A stretch of DNA of 64,000 nt. Origin: Flavobacterium frigidimaris (lineage in GTDB: Bacteria; Bacteroidota; Bacteroidia; Flavobacteriales; Flavobacteriaceae). The position numbers were made by a program, and so were the translations under genes. This document shows positions 1 to 7,206 of the stretch, one piece after another. The stretch lies in NCBI GenBank assembly GCA_900129595.1, contig FQWG01000007.1, forward strand, positions 124,001 to 188,000. The letters run 5' to 3'. A model generated the notes under the pieces. It saw nothing but the letters and a program-made list of their open reading frames with translations, had not been told where the DNA came from and made no database searches. Position 1 is the first letter of the stretch. Each line of letters begins with the position of its first letter.

Positions 1-782
1 AATGCTTTTGCCTCATTCAATACTATTCTTGCGTCAGGAAAGAAAACCCAGAATAGCTCTATATAATCTTTTTCATCACTATTCATCGTATAAACATCCG
101 GAGTTACAGGACAAATTCCAAGTAAGCGATACTTCAGTTCACTTTGGCGTTTGTCAAAATACCAATATCCTTTAATTTTATACTGCGTAACATCTGCTGC
201 AGTTAAATCCTGTTTCAGGATGTATTCTGCCGGCACTGATCGTGTTGCCCCTACAGTTTCTTCGACATAAGAAACTGATTTCTTTTTTCCGGTACCCGTA
301 ACTACTTTTTTCTTCACTACACGTGATCTGTAATCATCAGGATACTGATTAATCAATTCTCTACCAGCATCTGTTGTATCAATACGAGATAATGCAGCCT
401 GAATGTCTTTTAAAGATTTTTTAGTATTGAAATAACTGTCAGCATACACTTCGGTTATCCTGCCGTTTCTGATTCCTTTAGTCAAAACATCATACAGAGA
501 ACGCCTGTCTGAACCAATATTAGCCGTATCTACCGGAAAATATAAAGGAAAGTTGATTTTTTCATTCAAATCAATAATTTCCCAAGTCATTTTACCCATC
601 AAAACATCCCTGTCATCTACATAACCATAAGCCAGAGGCTTATCATTGTCTGAAATAAGCTGTGCCGCACTCTTTTGTCCAATTTGGTCCGCTGTTTTTG
701 CATTAAGTAAATTAGATTGTGCATTAGAAGCAAAACTGCCAAGAACACAAACAATAAGCATTAAACTTTTTTTTACTTTCAT
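1..782 (-). CDS. gldO: GldO, gliding/T9SS protein (partial, C-terminus off left edge)
   Basis: The reading frame runs from ATG at 782-780 off the left edge, so about 260 residues are present. It starts MKVKKSLMLIVCVLG and has a signal peptide ending near SNAQ. The protein is close to the neighbouring GldN throughout: position 1 here aligns with 1254 in gldN, so only about 70 C-terminal residues should be missing. In F. johnsoniae gldO is a partly redundant paralogue of gldN, and the products work with the GldKLM part of the type IX secretion machine. A strong hairpin terminator separates it from gldN and it has a leader of about 200 bases, so it is probably transcribed on its own. I see no convincing promoter. 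The family assignment is firm; the choice of gldO over gldN rests on gene order. Confidence 0.93.
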   Translation of the reverse strand, partial: MKVKKSLMLIVCVLGSFASNAQSNLLNAKTADQIGQKSAAQLISDNDKPLAYGYVDDRDVLMGKMTWEIIDLNEKINFPLYFPVDTANIGSDRRSLYDVLTKGIRNGRITEVYADSYFNTKKSLKDIQAALSRIDTTDAGRELINQYPDDYRSRVVKKKVVTGTGKKKSVSYVEETVGATRSVPAEYILKQDLTAADVTQYKIKGYWYFDKRQSELKYRLLGICPVTPDVYTMNSDEKDYIELFWVFFPDARIVLNEAKA

Positions 783-991
783 CGTTTATAATATTAAATA
801 AGTTAAACATAATAACACTAAAAATGTTTTTTATCTTATAATAAGATTGATTCAGATTAAAGTAGGTGCATTAGAATCAGCTGTATAGTACAACCACAAT
901 ACGGGGCAAAAAAATTACATGAGTTATATAAACAGCTTGTAAAAAATCGAGTTAATTCAGATCTCTAAAAAAACAAGGCTCTGAAAAAAAA

Positions 992-1025
992 AAAAACTCT
1001 TACTACAAAGGTAGTAAGAGTTTTT
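992..1025. terminator. Bidirectional hairpin terminator after gldN
   Basis: A perfect 15-bp stem (992-1006 with 1011-1025) closes on the loop AAAG. An A-run lies on one side and a T-run on the other, so it can work in both directions. It lies 21 bases past the gldN stop and ends the gldKLMN transcript before gldO. Confidence 0.85.
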
Positions 1026-1045
1026 ATTATACTATAATTAGAAAC

Positions 1046-2038
1046 TTAGTAGTTCCACATGTCTTGTTCAAAGTTACGAATCTTCTCTTTTACTCTTTCA
1101 GATTCTAACAATTGGTTTTGTGCATTATCTTTCATGTAATCTTTGATCTCACGATCTCCGTACAAGTTTTCTTCTTTGTAGATTACTGCATTAAAACGTC
1201 TTGAATTTAATATCTGATCGAACGAAATCGGAAGCGCTGAGTTATTATCGTTAAATGCTTTTGCTTCATGCAAAGCTTCTCTCGCATTAGGGAAGAAAAC
1301 CCAGAATAACTCAATATAATCTTTCTCGTCACTATTCATTGTATAAACATCCGGAGTTACAGGACAAATTCCAAGTAAACGATATTTCAGTTCACTCTGA
1401 CGTTTGTCAAAATACCAGTATCCTTTAACTTTATATTGTGTAACATCTGCTGCAGTTAAATCCTGTTTCAGGATATATTCTGCGGGTACTGATCTTGTTG
1501 GTCCTACAGTTTCTTCAACATAAGAAACAGATTTCTTTTTTCCTGTACCTGTAACTACTTTTTTCTTCACTACACGTGATTTGTAGTCGTCAGGATATTG
1601 GTTGATCAATTCTCTACCTGCATCTGTTGTATCAATACGAGATAACGCACCCTGAATGTCTTTCAAAGATTTTTTAGTATTGAAATAACTGTCGCTGTAC
1701 ACTTCAGTTATTTTGCCGTTTTTAACAGCTTTCGTCAAAACATCATAAAGAGAACGTCTGTCAGAACCAATATTAGCCGTATCTACCGGAAAATATAAAG
1801 GAAAGTTGATTTTTTCATTTAAATCAATAATTTCCCAGGTAGTTTTCCCCATCAATATATCCCTATCGTCTACATAACCATAAGCCAGAGGCTTATCATT
1901 ATCTGAGATAAGTTGGGCAGGAGTTTTAAGTCCTATCTGAGCGGGTGTTTTCGCATTTAGCAAATTAGATTGCGCATAAGAAGAAAAACCTCCAGCGATA
2001 GAAACAATAGCTATTAAAAAATTTCTTACTTTCATCAT
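1046..2038 (-). CDS. gldN: GldN, gliding motility / type IX secretion protein
   Basis: The 330-residue protein has an N-terminal signal peptide (about residues 1-23, ending SSYAQ) and the conserved GldN body, including LAYGYVDDRD and LLGICPVTPDVYTMNSDEKD. GldN is a periplasmic component of the type IX secretion and gliding apparatus that works with GldK and GldM. It is the last gene of the gldK-gldL-gldM-gldN operon, 42 bases behind gldM, and is followed by a strong terminator. Two consecutive ATG codons (2038 and 2035) could serve as start; the second matches the start of gldO and may be the true one. The identification is secure from sequence and gene order. Confidence 0.96.
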   Translation of the reverse strand: MMKVRNFLIAIVSIAGGFSSYAQSNLLNAKTPAQIGLKTPAQLISDNDKPLAYGYVDDRDILMGKTTWEIIDLNEKINFPLYFPVDTANIGSDRRSLYDVLTKAVKNGKITEVYSDSYFNTKKSLKDIQGALSRIDTTDAGRELINQYPDDYKSRVVKKKVVTGTGKKKSVSYVEETVGPTRSVPAEYILKQDLTAADVTQYKVKGYWYFDKRQSELKYRLLGICPVTPDVYTMNSDEKDYIELFWVFFPNAREALHEAKAFNDNNSALPISFDQILNSRRFNAVIYKEENLYGDREIKDYMKDNAQNQLLESERVKEKIRNFEQDMWNY

Positions 2039-2080
2039 GATACCATTATAAGATATTGAACGTAGTTTTACCTACTTTTA

Positions 2081-3625
2081 TTATTGTATTTCGTAAATTA
2101 CCGGAGCAGTTCTTGGCAGTAAGTAACTACCAGCTCCAACAAGTTTAGTTTTAATCTCAGAAATAGTAACCTGGTCTCCTTTTCCAGCTCTTGAAAGTAT
2201 TGTTTTACATTGTGCATTCAATTTATTACCAGAAACCACAACTGTAGGCTGTCCTGCAATTTTTAAATTAAATCCAACAACATCTAAACCAACTTCAAAA
2301 TCAAAATCAAGTAATTTAGCACCAATAGTAGCAATTTCTAAGTTTGATTTAGGTCCTTTTACAACACCCATTTCTCCTCTGATTGTACCTGTTGGCCCAG
2401 GAATACCTTTAATTCTAAATGTTTTCTTATCTGTAACTTTATCTCCGTTTGGTAATGTTCCTGTAACAGAAATTGTAGCTTCTGTGCCTGAACCCGGGTT
2501 CATGTTATATTTTCCTGGTTTTCCAGCTGAAGATAATCCCGGAGCACTAGCAACAACTTTATTGTCAGCAACACCAGCAAAAGATACAGAGATTGGGTTA
2601 ACAACTCCTCTATACACAACATTCATTTTATCAGCAGAAATTGTAGCAGAATTCGGTCTTGGTACTACAACATATTTACCTTCAAATTTAAGCGGAATTG
2701 TTTTTCCATCTTCAATAAAAGTAAACTGACCACTAATATTTTGTTCTCCAACTCCACCAGCAGTCAAAGCAATTTTTGCCTGACCAGTCGCAGGATCAAG
2801 TTTAGCTCCTGTAACGCTTGTAGGCTTAGTGTTTTCATCATAACGACCTAAAACAACTTTACCTGTAACAGGCTCTCCTTGAAAATAAGCATTTTTATCA
2901 AGAACAACAATCGCCTGGTAGTTACTATAAGAAGCTGCAGCAACAGCCGCTTTTCCTAATGCACTGTTATAAACGTCAGCTTCAGTTTTCTTGATGTCAT
3001 TTTGCCAGGCTGAAAGTTTAGCAGCTGATGCAATTGCAGGAAAACCTTTAAAGTGATATTCTAAATATTTTTCTTTGATACCATCTTTGTTTTTAACATC
3101 AGAAACATCAAATTTTTTCTCCACTTCAGAAATAATTCCAGCATATTTTTTATCTGTACCTAAAGCAGCTTTAATGTCTGCTTTGTATTTCTCGATTTTA
3201 GTGATAATTTCTTTACCTTTTGCAGTGTAACCGTCTCCTGTAAACCAGTCGTCGATATTATCACCTCTGTCCATAGACTCGTAAGGAAGTTTTCCAGTTT
3301 CTTTTTCAACTTCAAAGCCTTTTACAGACTGAGCTTTTAAAGAACCTATATAATCATAAAATTCATTTGAGATTTTTTCTACTTTGTGAGCCGTAGCTGC
3401 AGCAATATCAAATTCTCCATGTGCTTCAGCAGCTTTCTGATCTAAAGCCGATAATAAGCCTTTATTTGCTTCTGTTGAATTTGTATTTGCACTTTCAAAT
3501 TTTTCATTCATCAGACCAAAAGCAGATATAACTTCTTTTGATACGTTCATTGCCAACATTGCGATGAAAACCAGATACATCAGGTTAATCATCTTCTGTC
3601 TAGGGGTTAATTTTCCTCCTGCCAT
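2081..3625 (-). CDS. gldM: GldM, T9SS motor shaft protein
   Basis: At 514 residues it has the usual GldM length. The short cytoplasmic N-terminus (MAGGKLTPRQK) is followed by a single membrane helix at about residues 12-31. After that come a helical periplasmic region rich in Ala/Lys and then beta-rich repeat domains. The residue known from family work to contact the GldL channel, Arg9, is present in TPRQK. GldM crosses the inner membrane and periplasm and transmits rotation from the GldLM motor to the GldKN ring. It sits 52 bases behind gldL in the operon. Nothing in it looks damaged. Confidence 0.97.
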   Translation of the reverse strand: MAGGKLTPRQKMINLMYLVFIAMLAMNVSKEVISAFGLMNEKFESANTNSTEANKGLLSALDQKAAEAHGEFDIAAATAHKVEKISNEFYDYIGSLKAQSVKGFEVEKETGKLPYESMDRGDNIDDWFTGDGYTAKGKEIITKIEKYKADIKAALGTDKKYAGIISEVEKKFDVSDVKNKDGIKEKYLEYHFKGFPAIASAAKLSAWQNDIKKTEADVYNSALGKAAVAAASYSNYQAIVVLDKNAYFQGEPVTGKVVLGRYDENTKPTSVTGAKLDPATGQAKIALTAGGVGEQNISGQFTFIEDGKTIPLKFEGKYVVVPRPNSATISADKMNVVYRGVVNPISVSFAGVADNKVVASAPGLSSAGKPGKYNMNPGSGTEATISVTGTLPNGDKVTDKKTFRIKGIPGPTGTIRGEMGVVKGPKSNLEIATIGAKLLDFDFEVGLDVVGFNLKIAGQPTVVVSGNKLNAQCKTILSRAGKGDQVTISEIKTKLVGAGSYLLPRTAPVIYEIQ

Positions 3626-3677
3626 TTTTTCTAATTAGTTCTTTATTAATAAATTTAATATAATAGTCAAAAACTAA

Positions 3678-4325
3678 TTATCCTTTGTTACTCATTGCAG
3701 AAAGCATACCACCGTAAACACTGTTTAAAGAAGCAATGTTTGCAGTCATTGATTGCATTTGTTCTTTCAATTTAGAAGCGTTTTCAGCGATTTCGCTGTT
3801 TGCCTGTGCATTTCTTGCAGCACTTTCTAACTGAACTTTGTATAAACTATTTAATGATTCCATTTGTGCAGCGGCCATAGACATTTCTTCAGCATATTTC
3901 TTTTGTCCTGCAATAGAATCTACTGTTGGAGAAATTGCTTTTGCAGCTCCTTCGAAATTTTTGATAGAATTTCCTAAACTTGACATTAATTCTCCGTCAA
4001 TTTTAGCTTCTTTCAACATAACATCTAATTTTTGAGACAACAATCCTTGGGCATCAGATGTAGTTTCAACTTTATTCGCTTTTTTTACGGACTGACCGTT
4101 AGCTAATTCCGGGTAAACGAGAGTCCAGTCTAATTCATCTTCAACTGGTTCAAAAGCAGAAAGTGCAAAAATTACAGCTTCAGTTACCAATCCGATTGAT
4201 AACATCAAAGTTCCTGTTAATGGTCCAATTTCAAAGTGAGTAATTTTGAATAAAGCTCCAATAATTACTACTGCCGCTCCCATACCATAAGCGAAATTCA
4301 TTGCTTTTTTACTTAATAATGCCAT
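3678..4325 (-). CDS. gldL: GldL, T9SS/gliding proton motor protein
   Basis: The 215-residue protein has two N-terminal membrane helices (about 8-28 and 36-56) and a cytoplasmic helical tail. Lys27 (in LFKITH) and Glu49 (in VTEAVIF), residues associated with proton use in the GldL family, are both present. GldL forms the inner-membrane stator with GldM and powers type IX secretion and gliding by the proton gradient. It lies between gldK (59-base gap) and gldM (52-base gap) on the same strand. The C-terminal 150 residues are strongly helical, with Ala/Ser-rich heptads. Identification is certain. Confidence 0.97.
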   Translation of the reverse strand: MALLSKKAMNFAYGMGAAVVIIGALFKITHFEIGPLTGTLMLSIGLVTEAVIFALSAFEPVEDELDWTLVYPELANGQSVKKANKVETTSDAQGLLSQKLDVMLKEAKIDGELMSSLGNSIKNFEGAAKAISPTVDSIAGQKKYAEEMSMAAAQMESLNSLYKVQLESAARNAQANSEIAENASKLKEQMQSMTANIASLNSVYGGMLSAMSNKG

Positions 4326-4384
4326 AATACTTTTTTTTAGGTTTTAATTTAAAATAGATTTGATTTGGTTATTGAATTTAATTA

Positions 4385-5788
4385 TTACTTACTTCTCGTT
4401 TTTCCGCTTCCTGTCGCTTGCGTTCCCATGTAATCTTGTACAGTTCTGAAACCAATATAACTTCTTGCTGAGTCAGCATATTCGTGATCACGTGTGCTTA
4501 CCTGTAGGAAATAAGCAACATCTTTCCATGATCCACCACGAACAACTTTTCTTTGATTGTTTCCATCAATTACGTTTGGATTCATTGTAGAAACATATTC
4601 GTATGCATTTGGATTATAAGCTGAATCTGTCCACTCTGAAACGTTTCCTGCCATATTGTATAATCCGTAACCATTTACATCATACGACTTAGCTTCAACA
4701 GTATATAATGCTTCATCAGCAGCATAATCTCCTCTGCTTGGTTTGAAGTTTGCCATAAAACAGCCTCTGTCACTTTTAGTATAAGGACCTCCCCAAGGAT
4801 AAGTAGCTGATTCCAGACCTCCTCTTGCAGCATACTCCCATTCTGCCTCTGTTGGCAATCTGAAGGAGTTTACTAAATCACGTCCTTTTTTCTTAGATTT
4901 AATATAGCTGTTTTTATTTAATGTTCTCCACGCACAGAACGCTTTCGCCTGTTTCCAGGTTACACCCACTACAGGATAATCTCCGTAAGCTTTGTGCCAG
5001 AAATAATCATTGTGCATTGGTTCATTATAAGAATAAGCAAAATCTTTAATCCAAACTGTTGTATCAGGATAAACACTAACTTGTTCTGTTTTAACGAAGT
5101 CTTTTCTTTTTCCTACTTTAGCTTTTGCAGCAGCCTGAATATCCATCCAAGAATAACGGAATTTCAATTTATTTACATCAATTGTTCTTAAACCATTGTA
5201 TGACTCTTCAATTGGCAAATACATAGAATCCATTACTTCAGCATAGTACTCATCCGGATACGCTTTAGTATCTTTAATTAACTTCACTTTTTTATTCAAC
5301 TTTCTTCCAGCATAAGGATCATCTTTTGTCCCTACACTGTAGTAGTTATCATACATATATTTATCATATGCCGTCATTTTATCCGGCTCTGAATCATTAA
5401 ATGCATAATCCGCAATACTTCCGCCTTTTTTACCTTTGTCACCAGTAGATTTTTGTCCTGTTTCATCAGCTAAAATTGCTAAACGAACTCTCATTGTAGA
5501 ATCTTTTACCCACTCTACAAACTGACGGTATTCACTATTTGTAATCTCAGTTTCATCCATATAAAATGCACGAACTGTAACTGTTTTAGTGGGAGCATCT
5601 TCCACATTAGCTAAATCAGCATCTGATTTACCCATAATAAAAGATCCACCCGGAACTAAAGTCATTCCATAAGGCTTCTCAGGATGCCATTTCCCTCCTG
5701 AAACACCAACCAACTCACCTTTATCACCTGACTTACCACAGCCAATTACCAGTGTTAACATTGCTGCAAATGCAATAAACTTCTTCAT
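4385..5788 (-). CDS. gldK: GldK, T9SS outer-membrane-associated lipoprotein
   Basis: The start MKKFIAFAAMLTLVIGC is a lipoprotein signal with Cys17 as the lipidated residue. The rest is a formylglycine-generating-enzyme (sulfatase-modifying factor) fold. Its hallmarks are FYMDETEITNSEYRQF near the N-terminus, LPTEAEWEYAARGG in the middle and NVSEWT / VVRGGSWKD / GFRTV near the C-terminus. In GldK this fold is structural rather than enzymatic: the lipoprotein forms a periplasmic ring with GldN beneath the outer membrane. It is the first gene of the gldKLMN operon. The 263-base AT-rich region upstream must hold the promoter, but no well-spaced TTTG / TAnnTTTG pair is visible. The 467-residue length is normal. 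Confidence 0.96.
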   Translation of the reverse strand: MKKFIAFAAMLTLVIGCGKSGDKGELVGVSGGKWHPEKPYGMTLVPGGSFIMGKSDADLANVEDAPTKTVTVRAFYMDETEITNSEYRQFVEWVKDSTMRVRLAILADETGQKSTGDKGKKGGSIADYAFNDSEPDKMTAYDKYMYDNYYSVGTKDDPYAGRKLNKKVKLIKDTKAYPDEYYAEVMDSMYLPIEESYNGLRTIDVNKLKFRYSWMDIQAAAKAKVGKRKDFVKTEQVSVYPDTTVWIKDFAYSYNEPMHNDYFWHKAYGDYPVVGVTWKQAKAFCAWRTLNKNSYIKSKKKGRDLVNSFRLPTEAEWEYAARGGLESATYPWGGPYTKSDRGCFMANFKPSRGDYAADEALYTVEAKSYDVNGYGLYNMAGNVSEWTDSAYNPNAYEYVSTMNPNVIDGNNQRKVVRGGSWKDVAYFLQVSTRDHEYADSARSYIGFRTVQDYMGTQATGSGKTRSK

Positions 5789-6051
5789 ATAAATTTGGGA
5801 TTATCTATTCATTATTATAAGTCCGTAAACGTATTTATTATTTATCTAAAAAACAATACTAGTTGCGAAATTTATTTTATCGTTCAAAAATAATGTTAAA
5901 TAAAATAAAAAAAAAATATTTACTCGACAAACTAACACAAAAAATCGATGTAACGCGTTAAATTTTATACTTTGTATTTATTTACCTACTAATATTATTT
6001 AACTATTTTTAAAAAAAATTAATAAATTGAAGATTTCGATAAAATTTCCAA

Positions 6052-7203
6052 TTATAAAGCATTTTTTCGCTGGGCTTTCCACCATCTTTCTGGCAATTCC
6101 TGATTACAAGCACTCAGATATTCGTCATACGAACACGGTAATAACGTATTTCTCTTCAACTTATTGTGCCCATTTGACTCAAAAGGAATTTCAATCCACC
6201 AGCGATCGGTCTTATCACTTTTATAAAAAACCAATTCTTCTTCTTCAAGCGGAACGATGTATTTTAAATACGTTGCTCTACTACCAAATGGGTATTCTTT
6301 TGATCGATAATGATAGCCTTCGATAAAATACCAGACTATCTGCGCAATAATAACTGATTCAGCCGCTGTACTATTATGATTAAAGATTCCCAAACAAGAA
6401 ACTTTATCACTAATTCCAGCATATCTGGATAAAGAACATATTTCTTTTCCGTTGAAACCATTTGGCTCAAAAGAAATCATATTTCCTGATGCTGAAGACT
6501 TTACCGAGTTCAAATCGATACTTACCAAATCAGCATCCCTGAAAACAGGCTCTGCCAATGCAATCTTATTTGAGATTTCCCCCAAACGATAAGCATCAAA
6601 AAACAACTTCTCGATCAAATCAATTTCTTCCTGCGAATTGTAATACGTCTGATATCCAATATTACAATAGTTAAACAGATTATTTGGCTCGTCTATAATA
6701 ATTTTTGTAAGATAAGAATTAGCCGAAACGGTTTCGTTTTCTTTACCAAAATCAAACTTATTATCTACCGCCACCATATTCACCATTTGCTCTAAATCAT
6801 CATAAGCGCGATACAAAGCATAGGTCAAATCCTGTGAACCTCCCAGAACTATAGGAATCACTTTATTCCTGATTAATCTTGATGTCACCTTTTTTAAAGC
6901 AAAATAAGTGTCCTCTACAGAATCTCCTGCACGGATATCACCCAAGTCAGCAATAGACGCATCCCAATTACCGGGAAACATACTATACAGCCTTTTGCGA
7001 ACTGCATTTAAATCTACTTCATTAATTACATTATTGTTGCGGCGATCCTCTAAAACACCTACTATTGCAATCGTAATTTTACTAATATCAGGAAACTGAT
7101 CTTGTGTATGCAAAACAATTTTGCTACCTAATTCTTGTGAAGACAATGAACTAATGAATTTTAAAATTCCTTCATTAACTGGTTCTAGAAAATCAAATTC
7201 CAT
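6052..7203 (-). CDS. Arginase/formimidoylglutamase-fold protein, metal site degenerate
   Basis: This 383-residue protein aligns by eye with the ureohydrolase (arginase/formimidoylglutamase) family, but the metal-binding signatures are altered. The GGDH motif reads GGSQD (residues 121-125), with Gln for the metal-binding His. The DAHxD motif reads DNKFD (147-151), with the His lost. The SxDxDxxDP motif reads SIDLNSVK, with the second Asp changed to Asn. A binuclear Mn site therefore looks impossible, so database-style names such as formimidoylglutamase are doubtful. It sits 3 bases after topA and upstream of gldK on the same strand. I know of no proven function for such degenerate members; a binding or scaffolding role is an inference. 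Confidence 0.8.
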   Translation of the reverse strand: MEFDFLEPVNEGILKFISSLSSQELGSKIVLHTQDQFPDISKITIAIVGVLEDRRNNNVINEVDLNAVRKRLYSMFPGNWDASIADLGDIRAGDSVEDTYFALKKVTSRLIRNKVIPIVLGGSQDLTYALYRAYDDLEQMVNMVAVDNKFDFGKENETVSANSYLTKIIIDEPNNLFNYCNIGYQTYYNSQEEIDLIEKLFFDAYRLGEISNKIALAEPVFRDADLVSIDLNSVKSSASGNMISFEPNGFNGKEICSLSRYAGISDKVSCLGIFNHNSTAAESVIIAQIVWYFIEGYHYRSKEYPFGSRATYLKYIVPLEEEELVFYKSDKTDRWWIEIPFESNGHNKLKRNTLLPCSYDEYLSACNQELPERWWKAQRKNAL

Positions 7204-7206
7204 TTA

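Noticed and set aside
5885-5931. TATTTTTG (minus) ahead of gldK as a promoter
   Set aside because: The only TTTG further upstream is 35 bases from it, too far for a -33 box. The gldK promoter is left unassigned.
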